From Zoogloeaceae bacterium (GTDB taxonomy: Bacteria; Pseudomonadota; Gammaproteobacteria; Burkholderiales; Rhodocyclaceae): DNA of 18,479 nt. Of this stretch, positions 1 to 8,240 are shown piece after piece; position 1 is the first letter of the stretch, and each line of letters starts with the position of its first letter. Both the position numbers and the translations under genes were made by a program. Under the pieces are notes generated by a model, which was given only the letters and a program-made list of their open reading frames with translations, was not told the origin of the DNA and ran no database searches. The DNA lies in contig SSSX01000498.1 in the NCBI GenBank assembly GCA_015657735.1, positions 1 to 18,479 on the forward strand, in the 5' to 3' direction.

Positions 1-945
1 GTCGCCTGGGGCTCGGCCCTCGGCAGCCACAGCACCATCGAGCGCGCCTACAAGGAAATGTGGCAGAACGGCCGCGAGCGCCTGCCGCCGATGTCGGTCG
101 TGATCGGCATGAGCAACGCCGCCGCCTCGCAGATCTCGATCCAGCTCGGCCTCGCCAACGCCAGCCTGACCTACGTCGCCGCCTGCTCGTCGGCCGCCGC
201 GGCGATCGGCGAAGGCTACAAGCGCATCCGCGACGGCGAAGCCACGCTGATGGTCACCGGCGGCGGCGACGTGCCCCTCGGCTACGCCACAATGAAAGCC
301 TGGGAAGCCCTGCGCGTCGTCGCGCTGGCCGACGAAGCCGGCGCCGCCGGCTGCTGCCGCCCCTTCCACCCCGAGCGCAGCGGCCTCGTGCTCGGCGAAG
401 GCGCCGCCACGCTGATCCTCGAGGAATGGGAGCACGCCGTGGCGCGCGGCGCGACCATCCTCGGCGAACTCGTCGGCTACGGCACCTGCAGCGACGCCAG
501 CCACCTCGTCCGCCCCGACCCGGGCGGCCAGGTCCGCGCGATGCGCCTGGCGCTCGCCGGCGCCGGCCTCGCGCCGGATGACGTCGACTACGTCAACGCC
601 CACGGCACCGCCACCGTCGAGGGCGACGCCATCGAGATCGCCAGCCTGTGCGAACTCTTCGGCGCGCGCGCCGGCGAGGTGCCGGTCAGCGCCACCAAGT
701 CGATGCACGGCCACCTGATGGGCGCCGCCGGCGCCATCGAAGCCATCGCCACCGTCCTCGCGCTGCGCCACGACGCCCTGCCCCACACCGCCAACCTCGA
801 CCGCATCGACCCGTCGTGCGCCGGCGTCCGCCACATCGCCGGCGGCCCGCTTTGCGGCAGCGGCGCCCGCGTCGCGCTGTCCAACTCCTTCGCCTTCGGC
901 GGCAGCAACGTCGTCCTCGCCTTCCGCAAGGTCGACGCCGCCTGA
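1..945 (+). CDS. Beta-ketoacyl-ACP synthase, FabF/KASII-like (5' partial), aryl polyene cluster
   Basis: The frame is open from base 1, so the N-terminus lies outside the window. The visible 314 residues are about three quarters of a usual 400-410 aa FabF-type condensing enzyme. The catalytic triad is intact: Cys62 of the fragment in AACSSA, His201 in NAHGTAT and His238 in KSMHGHLMGAAG. The C-terminal glycine-rich NSFAFGGSN motif is also present. Family role: decarboxylative condensation of malonyl-ACP with the growing acyl-ACP chain in the cytoplasm. It ends 24 bp before the acyl carrier protein gene, with which it is probably cotranscribed. In an aryl polyene cluster it would be one of the chain-extending ketosynthases. 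A role in ordinary fatty acid synthesis cannot be excluded from sequence alone, but the context argues for pigment synthesis. Confidence 0.93.
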   Translation, partial: VAWGSALGSHSTIERAYKEMWQNGRERLPPMSVVIGMSNAAASQISIQLGLANASLTYVAACSSAAAAIGEGYKRIRDGEATLMVTGGGDVPLGYATMKAWEALRVVALADEAGAAGCCRPFHPERSGLVLGEGAATLILEEWEHAVARGATILGELVGYGTCSDASHLVRPDPGGQVRAMRLALAGAGLAPDDVDYVNAHGTATVEGDAIEIASLCELFGARAGEVPVSATKSMHGHLMGAAGAIEAIATVLALRHDALPHTANLDRIDPSCAGVRHIAGGPLCGSGARVALSNSFAFGGSNVVLAFRKVDAA

Positions 946-969
946 CCCCTTTCCGGAATCCAACCCACC

Positions 970-1257
970 ATGACCACGACCCCCGACGCCGCGCAGGCCA
1001 CCCCTCCGACCATCGCCGATGTCGCCGAAATCATCGTCGCCGCCCTCAACCTCGACATGACGCCCGACGAGATCGACGCCGACGGCGCGCTGTTCGGCGA
1101 CGGCCTCGGCCTCGACTCGATCGACATCCTCGAGATCGCGCTGGTCATCTCCAAGCGCTACGGCATCCAGCTGCGCGCCGACAACGAAGACAACGCCACG
1201 ATCTTCCGTTCGCTGCGCAACCTGACCGACTACATCGGCAGCCAGATGCCGGCATGA
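970..1257 (+). CDS. Acyl carrier protein
   Basis: This 95-residue acidic protein has the phosphopantetheine attachment motif GLDSIDILEI, with Ser50 as the expected prosthetic-group site. It is slightly longer than typical AcpP (about 78 aa) because of an Ala/Pro/Thr-rich N-terminal extension of roughly 15 residues. It should carry the aryl starter and polyene intermediates as thioesters between ligase, ketosynthases, reductase and dehydratases. Its start is an ATG with only a weak purine-rich stretch (CCGGA) upstream. Its stop overlaps the next gene's start in an ATGA arrangement. Described aryl polyene clusters usually carry two ACP genes; the second is not in this window and may lie upstream of base 1. 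Confidence 0.95.
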   Translation: MTTTPDAAQATPPTIADVAEIIVAALNLDMTPDEIDADGALFGDGLGLDSIDILEIALVISKRYGIQLRADNEDNATIFRSLRNLTDYIGSQMPA

Positions 1258-1949
1258 GCGGTCGCAGCCCGCCGCTCGCCGCGCTGCTGCTGCCCGGCGT
1301 CGTGGTCGTCGCCTACGACGGCCTCGCCCATTACGTCAGCACCATCCCCGACGCCGCCCGCTGGGCCGCCGCGGTCACCGCGCTGCCGGCCGCCGGCGTG
1401 CTCCTCGGCCTCGTTGGCCGGCGCTGCGGGCGTATCGCCGCGCTGGCCGCCGGCGGCGCGCTGGCGCTGCTCGCCGCCATGCTGTGGTCGCGCCTGCCGG
1501 CCGACCTGGGCGGCCGCCTGAGCCTGCTCTACCTCGCCCAGTACCTCGCCACCAATCTGGCGCTGGCCTACTACTTCGGCCACACCCTCGGCGCCGGCCG
1601 CACCCCGGCGTGCACCCGCTTCGCCGCCATCCTCGACCCGGCGATGAGCCCGCGCGTGCAGCGCTACACGCGCCACGTGACGCTCGCGTGGACGCTGTTC
1701 TTCGTGCTGTCGGCCGCCACCTCGGCGCTGCTCTACGCCTTCGCCTCCGCCGACGCGTGGTCCACCTTCTCCAACCTGCTCTACCTGCCGTCGCTGGCCC
1801 TGATGTTCGCCGTCGAAGGCCTGATCCGCCGCCTCGTCGTTCCGCCCGACGAACGCCACGGCATCCTCGAATCGATCCGCGCCTACCTCGCCAGCACCCG
1901 CGCCGGCGACCGCCCGGCCCCCCTCTCAGGCACCCCGATCCGGCAATGA
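1254..1949 (+). CDS. COG4648-type integral membrane protein of the aryl polyene cluster
   Basis: This is a 231-aa protein with about six hydrophobic segments, roughly residues 8-24, 42-57, 62-80, 90-112, 140-165 and 175-195. The ATG overlaps the ACP stop (ATGA), which fixes the start well inside a longer open frame. The family recurs between the ACP and the AMP-ligase genes in aryl polyene clusters, but as far as I know no biochemical function is established. It probably sits in the inner membrane and could anchor the biosynthetic complex or help hand over or flip the product; that is inference. The C-terminal tail (about residues 200-231) is hydrophilic and arginine/proline-rich, so probably cytoplasmic. 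Confidence 0.82.
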   Translation: MSGRSPPLAALLLPGVVVVAYDGLAHYVSTIPDAARWAAAVTALPAAGVLLGLVGRRCGRIAALAAGGALALLAAMLWSRLPADLGGRLSLLYLAQYLATNLALAYYFGHTLGAGRTPACTRFAAILDPAMSPRVQRYTRHVTLAWTLFFVLSAATSALLYAFASADAWSTFSNLLYLPSLALMFAVEGLIRRLVVPPDERHGILESIRAYLASTRAGDRPAPLSGTPIRQ

Positions 1950-3286
1950 ACGCCCCGACCCTGCCCCTCACCGATCAGCCGCGGCCTGACAGCATCATCG
2001 CCTGGTGCGCCGACGGCCCCGTCACCCGCGACCAGTTCCTCGCCGACGTGGCGCAGTGCGCCGCCCTCTTCCCGCCCGGCGGGCATGTCCTCAACAGCTG
2101 CTCCGACCGCTACCACTTCCTCGTCGGCCTCGCCGCCGCGGCGGTCAGCGGCCGGGTCAGCCTGCTGCCGCCCAACCTGACCCCCGAAACCGTCGCCCGG
2201 CTCGCCGCCGAACACCCCGACCTGGTGTGCATCCACGACGGCGCCGACGCCATCGACGGCCTGCCCGGCCTCGGCATGCCGCCGCGTGCCGCCGTCGGCG
2301 CCGGCGGGCTATCCGTGCCGCAGATTCCTGTCAATCAGATCATCTCCCACGTTTATACGTCCGGCTCCACCGGCGTACCCGGCACCCATCTCAAGACCTG
2401 GGGCTCGCTGGTCGTCAACGGCCTCGCCGAAGCCCGGCGCCTCGGCGCCGCCGGCCACGTCCTCGTCGGCACGGTGCCGGCGCAGCACATGTACGGCTTC
2501 GAATCGACGGTGCTGATGTGCCTGCACGGCGGCGCCGCGCTGTGGCACGGGCGCCCCTTCTACCCGGCCGACATCGCCGCCGCGCTCGCCGCGGTGCCGC
2601 GCCCGCGCGCCCTCATCACCACCCCCTTCCACCTGCGCGCGCTGCTCGACGCCGAAGTCGCCGTGCCGCCGCTCGATTTCATCCTGTCGGCCACCGCGCC
2701 GCTGTCCGAAGCCCTCGCGCGCCGCGCCGAAACCACGCTCGGCGCGCCGCTGCTCGAAATCTACGGGTGCACCGAAACCGGCCAGCTGGCCAGCCGCCGC
2801 TCCACCGCCACCCGCGCCTGGGAACTCCTCGGCACGGTGCGCCTCGCCGCCGCCGGCGACGGCCACGCCGCCCACGGCGGCCACGTCGACGGCCTGGTGC
2901 GCCTGTCCGACGTGCTCGAAACGGTCGACGAGACCCACTTCATCCTCCACGGCCGCGACGCCGACCTCATCAACATCGCCGGCAAGCGCACCTCGCTGGC
3001 CTACCTCAACGAACAGCTCACGGGCGTCCCCGGCGTCGCCGACGGCGCCTTCCTGATGCCCGACGAAGAACCCGACGACCACGTCACCCGCCTGCGCGCC
3101 GCCGTCGTCGCCCCCGGCCTCACCGCCAAGGACGTCCTCGACGCGCTGCGCCAGCGCATCGACCCGGTGTTCCTGCCGCGCCCGCTGATCTTCGTCGACC
3201 GCCTGCCGCGCAACGCCGCCAGCAAACTGCCGCGCGCCGAACTGCTGGCCCTCTTCGCCAGCGCCGCCGGTGGAGGCGGACGATGA
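1946..3286 (+). CDS. AMP-forming aryl/acyl-ACP ligase (acyl-CoA synthetase family)
   Basis: This 446-aa member of the ANL adenylate-forming superfamily has the P-loop YTSGSTG at residues 137-143 followed by a Lys, the A5-like motif YGCTETG from residue 273, the hinge region GRDADLINIAGKRTS and the C-terminal catalytic Lys427 in NAASKLP. It is shorter than typical acyl-CoA synthetases (500-600 aa), as is usual for aryl polyene ligases. Expected reaction: ATP-dependent activation of a hydroxybenzoate-type acid to the adenylate and transfer to the phosphopantetheine of the nearby ACP. Translational coupling is likely at both ends (ATGA overlaps at 1946 and 3283). The chorismatase on the minus strand (15990-17033) is the obvious source of substrate. 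The exact aryl acid cannot be read from the sequence. Confidence 0.92.
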   Translation: MNAPTLPLTDQPRPDSIIAWCADGPVTRDQFLADVAQCAALFPPGGHVLNSCSDRYHFLVGLAAAAVSGRVSLLPPNLTPETVARLAAEHPDLVCIHDGADAIDGLPGLGMPPRAAVGAGGLSVPQIPVNQIISHVYTSGSTGVPGTHLKTWGSLVVNGLAEARRLGAAGHVLVGTVPAQHMYGFESTVLMCLHGGAALWHGRPFYPADIAAALAAVPRPRALITTPFHLRALLDAEVAVPPLDFILSATAPLSEALARRAETTLGAPLLEIYGCTETGQLASRRSTATRAWELLGTVRLAAAGDGHAAHGGHVDGLVRLSDVLETVDETHFILHGRDADLINIAGKRTSLAYLNEQLTGVPGVADGAFLMPDEEPDDHVTRLRAAVVAPGLTAKDVLDALRQRIDPVFLPRPLIFVDRLPRNAASKLPRAELLALFASAAGGGGR

Positions 3287-3573
3287 ACGACACGCGCTGG
3301 ACGGTGCCGGCCGACCACCCGGCCTTCCCCGGCCACTTCCCGGGCCGGCCGATCCTGCCCGGCGTGGTGCTGCTCGACGAGGCGATGCGCCGCGCCCCGG
3401 CCACGGCGGCGATCCGCGGCCTCGCCAGCGCCAAGTTCCTGCGCCCGGTCGGCCCCGGCGCCGAACTCGACTTCCGCTACGGCGACCCCACCGCCACCGC
3501 GCTGCGCTTCGACGTGCGCCACGGCGAGCACACCGTCGCCACCGGCAGCTTCACCCTCGGAGCCCTGCCGTGA
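3283..3573 (+). CDS. Small hotdog-fold 3-hydroxyacyl-ACP dehydratase
   Basis: This 96-residue single hotdog domain has the FabA/FabZ signature GHFPGRPILPG near its N-terminus. The putative catalytic His is His18. The acidic partner position is Asp32, as in FabA, rather than the Glu usual in FabZ, although Glu33 follows directly. It is short compared with FabZ (about 150 aa) and has almost nothing before the signature. It would remove water from 3-hydroxyacyl-ACP intermediates to give trans-2-enoyl chains, which accumulate as a conjugated polyene because no enoyl reductase is present. The ATG overlaps the ligase stop. A second, different dehydratase is encoded at 11020-11466, and in characterised aryl polyene systems two dehydratase subunits can act together. 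Confidence 0.87.
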   Translation: MNDTRWTVPADHPAFPGHFPGRPILPGVVLLDEAMRRAPATAAIRGLASAKFLRPVGPGAELDFRYGDPTATALRFDVRHGEHTVATGSFTLGALP

Positions 3574-4511
3574 GCGGGCCGGCGGACACCCCGCCGGCCG
3601 CCGCCGCCACCTGGACCCGCCGCGCCGAACGCGGCAGCACGACGGTCATGCGCTTCATGGTGTGGCTGTCGCTGACCCTCGGGCGACGCCTCAGCCGCCT
3701 CGTGCTGCACGGCATCGCGGCCTACTTCCTGCTTTTCGCGCCGGCCGCCGGCCGCGCCTCGCGCGACTACCTGCGCCGCATCCTCGGCCGTCCGCCGACG
3801 CTCGCCGAGCGCTACCGCCACGTGCTCGCCTTCGCCACGACGATCCACGACCGCATCTACTTCCTCAACGAACGCTTCGGGCTCTTCGACATCCGCATCG
3901 AAGGCGCCGAACTGATCGACGCGGCGCTCGCCGACGGTCGCGGCGTGCTCCTCTTCGGCGCCCACCTGGGCAGCTTCGAAGCGCTGCGCGCGCTCGGCCG
4001 CCAGCACACCGCGCGCCCGGTCTGCATGCTCATGCACGAGGACAACGCCCGCAAGATCAACGCCGTGCTGGCCGCCATCAACCCCGCCGCCAGCCAGGAC
4101 ATCCTCGCCCTCGGCCGCCTCGATTCGATGCTGCAGCTGCGCGACCGCCTCGACGCCGGCCACCTGATCGGCGTGCTCGCCGACCGCACGCCGCAGGCCG
4201 ACACCACCCCGCTGCCCTTCCTCGGCAGCCCGGCCGACTTCCCGGCCGGCCCCTTCCGCCTCGCCGCGATGCTGCGCCGCCCGGTGCTGTTCATGAGCGG
4301 CCTGTACCTCGGCGGCAATCGCTACCGCCTGCAGTTTGCGCAACTCGCCGATTTCAGCGCGGTCGACCGCCCGGGGCGCGACGCCGCCATCGCCGCCGCC
4401 CGCCTGGCCTACGTCGCGCGGCTCGAGGAAAGCTGCCGCAGCGCGCCCTACAACTGGTTCAACTTCTTCGATTTCTGGCGCCACGACGGCGCCACGCCGC
4501 CGCCACCATGA
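3570..4511 (+). CDS. LpxL/HtrB-type lysophospholipid acyltransferase (LPLAT) family protein
   Basis: This 313-aa protein is related to lipid A late acyltransferases. The GTG start at 3570 overlaps the preceding TGA (GTGA) and gives the usual family N-terminus, with WTRRAERG followed by a hydrophobic membrane-anchoring helix (about residues 28-62). The active-site motif HLGSFE (H-X4-E) has His132 and Glu137. A second conserved block follows around residues 200-250, including ADRTPQ and a Pro-rich FPAGPFRLA region. It probably transfers the polyene acyl chain from ACP to a lipid or sugar acceptor at the inner membrane. In some clusters this domain is fused to a family 2 glycosyltransferase; here the GT2 is a separate gene (13598-14362). 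It lies between the small dehydratase and the LolA-like gene, overlapping both by 4 nt. Confidence 0.88.
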   Translation: MSGPADTPPAAAATWTRRAERGSTTVMRFMVWLSLTLGRRLSRLVLHGIAAYFLLFAPAAGRASRDYLRRILGRPPTLAERYRHVLAFATTIHDRIYFLNERFGLFDIRIEGAELIDAALADGRGVLLFGAHLGSFEALRALGRQHTARPVCMLMHEDNARKINAVLAAINPAASQDILALGRLDSMLQLRDRLDAGHLIGVLADRTPQADTTPLPFLGSPADFPAGPFRLAAMLRRPVLFMSGLYLGGNRYRLQFAQLADFSAVDRPGRDAAIAAARLAYVARLEESCRSAPYNWFNFFDFWRHDGATPPPP

Positions 4512-5080
4512 TCTTCCGCCGCACCCTCGCCGCCCTCGCGCTGACCCTCGCCGCCGCCCCGGCCCTCGCCGCCTGGGACGTCGGCAGCCTGATGGCCGAA
4601 CTCGCCCGCAACCGCGGCGGGCACGCCACCTTCACCGAGAAGAAGTACATCGCGGTGCTCGACCGCCCGGTCGTGTCGTCGGGCGAAATGCACTACGTCG
4701 CCCCCGACTACCTCGAAAAGCGCACCCTCGCGCCCAAGCCCGAACTGCTGCTGCTCGACAAGGACCGCATCACCGTCGAGCGCGGCAAACACAAGATCAC
4801 GCTGCGCCTCACCGAACAGCCCGAAATCCTGGCCTTCGTCGCCAGCATCCGCGGCACCCTCTCCGGCGACCGCGCGGCGCTCGAACGCAACTACGCGCTG
4901 CATCTTGCGGGCAGCCGCGACAACTGGACGCTGACCCTGTCGCCGAGCGACACCCGCATCGCCGAACTGGTCACCCGCATCACCATCGCCGGCAGGCGCG
5001 GGCAGGTCGGCAGCGTCGAATACCTGCAGGCCGACGGCGACCGCGCGGTGATGTCGATCGAACCCCTCGCCGGCCAGTGA
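4508..5080 (+). CDS. LolA-like periplasmic outer-membrane lipoprotein carrier homologue
   Basis: This 190-aa protein has a clear Sec signal peptide: MIFRR, a hydrophobic Ala/Leu core, then APALA with likely cleavage after residue 21. The mature part contains beta-rich stretches typical of LolA-like folds (FTEKKYIAVLDRPVVSSGEM and YLEKRTL) and a C-terminal strand region ending near SIEPLAGQ. There is no lipobox Cys, so it should be soluble in the periplasm. LolA-family proteins shuttle hydrophobic lipids across the periplasm. Aryl polyene clusters carry such a paralogue next to an MMPL transporter, as here, which suggests that it receives the lipidated pigment. The ATG overlaps the upstream stop. 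It is not the housekeeping lolA, which normally has different neighbours. Confidence 0.88.
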   Translation: MIFRRTLAALALTLAAAPALAAWDVGSLMAELARNRGGHATFTEKKYIAVLDRPVVSSGEMHYVAPDYLEKRTLAPKPELLLLDKDRITVERGKHKITLRLTEQPEILAFVASIRGTLSGDRAALERNYALHLAGSRDNWTLTLSPSDTRIAELVTRITIAGRRGQVGSVEYLQADGDRAVMSIEPLAGQ

Positions 5081-5088
5081 GCGGCGCG

Positions 5089-7428
5089 ATGAAGCTGCGC
5101 CTCCATCACCACGTCGTGCTGTGGCTCGCCGGCCTCGCCGCCTGCGCGCTGCTCGCCCTGCGCGCCAGCTACACCGCCGACATGTCGGCCTTCCTGCCGC
5201 GCAGCCCGACGCCGGCCCAGCAACTGCTGGTCGACCAGCTCACCGAAGGCGTGCTGTCGCGCCTGCTGCTGGTCGGCATCGAAGGCGCCACGCCCGAGGC
5301 CCGCGCCGACCTGTCGCGCGCGCTGGCCCGAAGGCTCGGCGACGGCGGCCTGTTCCTGTCGGTGCGCAACGGCGACGCCGCCGCGCTGGCCCGCGACCGC
5401 CAGATCCTGTTCGACAACCGCTACCTGCTGAGCCGCGCCGTCACCCCCGAACGCTTCGCCGTCGACGGCCTGCGCGAGGCCATCGCCAACAGCATCGACC
5501 TGCTCGGCTCGCCGGCCGGCATGATGCTGAAGAAGCTGCTGCCCAGCGACCCGACCGGCGAACTGGTCGAGCTGATCGGCAGCCTCGACAGCGGCGGCGG
5601 CCCCGCCAGCGCCCACGGCGTGTGGGTCTCGAAGGACGGCCGGCGCGCCATCCTGATGCTCCAGACGCGCGCCGCCGGCTCCGACACCGACGCCCAGGAA
5701 GCCGCCATCGCGCGCATCCGCAGCGATTTCGCAGCCGTCGCCGGCGGCCAGCCCGAAGCCCGCGTGCTCGTCTCCGGCGCGGCCGTCTTCGCCGTCAAAT
5801 CGCGCGCCGCGATCCAGTCGGAGGCGGTGCGCCTGTCCACCCTCGGCAGCCTCGCGGTGATCTGCCTGCTGCTGCTGATCTACCGCTCGCCGACCGCCGT
5901 CGTGCTCGGCCTGATCCCGGTCGCCAGCGGCGCGCTGGCCGGCATCGCCGCGGTCGCCGCGGGCTTCGGCAGCGTGCATGGCCTGACCATCGGCTTCGGC
6001 ACCACGCTGATCGGCGAAGCGGTCGACTACAGCATCTACTACTTCGTCCAGTCCGACGGCGCCGAGCGCGACGGCGGCAACTGGATGGAACGCTTCTGGC
6101 CGACGATCCGCCTCGGCGTGCTGACCTCCGTGATCGGCTTCGCCTCGCTGCTGTTCTCCGGCTTCCCCGGCCTCGCCCAGCTCGGGCTGTATTCCATCGC
6201 CGGCCTCGTCAGCGCCGCCGCGGTGACCCGCTTCGTGCTGCCCCACCTGCGCCCGGCCGGCCTGCCGATCCGCGACATCCGCCCGGTCGGCCTCGCCATG
6301 GCCGGGCTGTGGCGCCACCTCGCCCGCCTGCGCCCGCTGGTCGCGGTGCTCGCCGTGGGCGCCGCGGCGGTCCTCGTCACCCACCACGACCGAATTTGGA
6401 GCGCCAGCCTGTCCGGCCTCAGCCCGGTGTCGGATGCCGATCAGGCGCTCGACCAGAGCCTGCGCGCCGACCTCGGCGCCCCCGACCTGCGCTATCTCGT
6501 GGTCCTCAAGGCCGCCGACCGCGAAGCCGCCCTGGCCGCCGCCGAAAAGGTCGGCGCCCGCCTCGACGGCCTGGTCGCCGCCGGCCAGCTCGGCGGCTAC
6601 GAGAGCCCGGCCCGCTTCCTGCCCAGCACCGCCAGCCAGCAGGCGCGCCAGGCCGCACTGCCCGAACGCGCCGAACTCGCCCGCCGCCTCGCCGCCGCCC
6701 TCGCCGGCCAGCCGCTGTCCGCCGCCAAACTCGGCCCCTTCCTCGACGCCGTCGACGCCGCGCGCCGCCAGCCGCTGCTTGGCCCCGACAGCCTGCGCGG
6801 CTCGACCCTCGCCCTCGCCGTCGACTCGCTGCTGCTGCAGCGCCCGGCCGGGTGGACCGTGCTGATGCCGCTGCGCGCGCCGGCCGCCGACCAGCCGCTG
6901 GACCCGGCGCCGGTCCGCGCCGCCCTCGCCGACGGCGACGCGCCGGCCGCGCTGTTCGTCGACATCTTCACGGAATCCACTGAGCTCTACCGCGCCTACC
7001 TCGACGAAGCGATCCTGCTGTCCCTCGCCGGCAGCCTCGCCATCGTGCTGCTGATGGCCGTCGCGCTGAAAAACCCCGGCCGCCTCGGACGGGTCATCGC
7101 GCCGCTGGTCGTCGCCGAGCTGCTGGTGATGGCCGGTCTGGCGCTGGCCGGCGAGCGGCTGACCCTGTTGCACCTCGTCGGCATGCTGCTGATCGTCGCC
7201 GTCGGCTCCAACTACGCGCTGTTCTTCGACCGCCCCGACGCCAACCCGGCCGACGACCCGCGCACCCTCGCCTCGCTGCTGCTCGCCAACCTCGCCACAG
7301 TGATCGGCTTCGGCATCCTCGCCGTCTCGCCGGTGCCGGTGCTGAAGGCCATCGGCATCACCGTCGGTCCCGGCGCGGTGCTCAGCCTGATCCTCGCGGC
7401 GATCCTCGCCACCCCGCGGCGGACCTGA
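5089..7428 (+). CDS. MMPL/RND-family inner-membrane exporter
   Basis: This 779-aa protein has the two-fold RND/MMPL layout: TM1 near residues 8-25, a periplasmic domain to about 245, a TM bundle at about 245-390, a second periplasmic domain to about 630, and a second TM bundle at about 635-775. The first bundle has the Asp-Tyr pair of the family at Asp313-Tyr314 (GEAVDYSIYYF). The equivalent place in the second bundle has Asn708-Tyr709 (GSNYALFF). It likely exports the pigment or pigment-lipid using proton motive force, together with the adjacent LolA-like carrier. The start is uncertain: ATG at 5089 is chosen, but a GTG at 5077 overlapping the upstream stop (GTGA) fits the pattern of the operon and would add four residues. 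Confidence 0.9.
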   Translation: MKLRLHHHVVLWLAGLAACALLALRASYTADMSAFLPRSPTPAQQLLVDQLTEGVLSRLLLVGIEGATPEARADLSRALARRLGDGGLFLSVRNGDAAALARDRQILFDNRYLLSRAVTPERFAVDGLREAIANSIDLLGSPAGMMLKKLLPSDPTGELVELIGSLDSGGGPASAHGVWVSKDGRRAILMLQTRAAGSDTDAQEAAIARIRSDFAAVAGGQPEARVLVSGAAVFAVKSRAAIQSEAVRLSTLGSLAVICLLLLIYRSPTAVVLGLIPVASGALAGIAAVAAGFGSVHGLTIGFGTTLIGEAVDYSIYYFVQSDGAERDGGNWMERFWPTIRLGVLTSVIGFASLLFSGFPGLAQLGLYSIAGLVSAAAVTRFVLPHLRPAGLPIRDIRPVGLAMAGLWRHLARLRPLVAVLAVGAAAVLVTHHDRIWSASLSGLSPVSDADQALDQSLRADLGAPDLRYLVVLKAADREAALAAAEKVGARLDGLVAAGQLGGYESPARFLPSTASQQARQAALPERAELARRLAAALAGQPLSAAKLGPFLDAVDAARRQPLLGPDSLRGSTLALAVDSLLLQRPAGWTVLMPLRAPAADQPLDPAPVRAALADGDAPAALFVDIFTESTELYRAYLDEAILLSLAGSLAIVLLMAVALKNPGRLGRVIAPLVVAELLVMAGLALAGERLTLLHLVGMLLIVAVGSNYALFFDRPDANPADDPRTLASLLLANLATVIGFGILAVSPVPVLKAIGITVGPGAVLSLILAAILATPRRT

Positions 7429-7430
7429 AC

Positions 7431-8240
7431 ATGGCGCGCTGGCGGCCGAGCCCCTTCATGCAGCTGAGCTTCGGCGTGCACGCCGCCGCCGGCGCCGGCC
7501 TCATCCTCACCCCGTCGGCGTGGCCGCTGGCGGTCGGCGCGCTGCTCGCCGACCACGCCGCCCTGACCCTCGCCGGCCTGCTGCCGCGCAGCCGCCTGCT
7601 CGGCCCCAACCTGACCCGCCTGCCGGCCGCCGCGGCGGCCCGCCGCGAAATCGCGCTGACCATCGACGACGGCCCCGACCCCGCCGTCACGCCGGCGGTC
7701 CTCGACCTCCTCGACGCCGCCGGCGCCCGCGCCACCTTCTTCTGCATCGGCCGCCGCGCTGCCGCCCACCCGGCGCTGGTGCGCGCCATCGTCGCCCGCG
7801 GCCACGCCGTCGAAAACCACAGCGAACACCACTGGAAACGCTTCTCGACCCTCGGCTACGCCGCGATGAAGACCGAAGTCGCCGCCGCCCAGGCCACCCT
7901 CGGCGCGCTCGCCGGCCGCCCGCCGCGCTTCTTCCGCGCCCCCGCCGGCCTGCGCAACCCCTTCCTCGACCCGGTGCTGGCGGCCCTCGACCTGCGCCTC
8001 GCAGCGTGGACGCGCCGCGCCTACGACACCCGCAACGGCAACCCGCAGCAGGTGCTGGCCCGCCTCGCCGACGACCGCCGCGGCGGCCCCGCCGCCGGCG
8101 ACATCCTGCTCGTGCACGACGGCAACGCCGCCCGCACTCCCGACGGCCGGCCGGTGATCCTCGCCGTGCTGCCGGCGCTCCTCGAACGCATCCGCGCGGC
8201 AGGGCTGCAGCCAGTCACCCTCGCCGCCGCCATCCCGTGA
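7431..8240 (+). CDS. Membrane-anchored polysaccharide deacetylase (carbohydrate esterase family 4)
   Basis: This 269-aa NodB-homology protein begins 2 bp after the exporter stop. Two hydrophobic segments at residues 9-28 and 30-48 suggest inner-membrane anchoring. The CE4 motifs are all present: TIDDGPDP with Asp79 and Asp80 (catalytic base and metal ligand), HSEHH with His130 and His133 (metal ligands), FFRAPAG (motif 3) and LLVHDG with His229 (motif 5). The family removes N- or O-acetyl groups from sugars such as GlcNAc polymers. It is embedded in the pigment operon and overlaps the methyltransferase gene at GTGA, so it probably acts on a glycan part of the final pigment-glycolipid. That role is inference, and a cell-envelope polysaccharide substrate remains possible. 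Confidence 0.9.
   Translation: MARWRPSPFMQLSFGVHAAAGAGLILTPSAWPLAVGALLADHAALTLAGLLPRSRLLGPNLTRLPAAAAARREIALTIDDGPDPAVTPAVLDLLDAAGARATFFCIGRRAAAHPALVRAIVARGHAVENHSEHHWKRFSTLGYAAMKTEVAAAQATLGALAGRPPRFFRAPAGLRNPFLDPVLAALDLRLAAWTRRAYDTRNGNPQQVLARLADDRRGGPAAGDILLVHDGNAARTPDGRPVILAVLPALLERIRAAGLQPVTLAAAIP

Noticed and set aside
4891..7173. Long minus-strand open frame (760 codons) opposite the exporter
   Set aside because: It is low-complexity (Gly/Ala/Gln/Asp/Arg-rich) without family motifs and lies antisense to a gene with a clear RND layout; such frames are common in very high-GC DNA.
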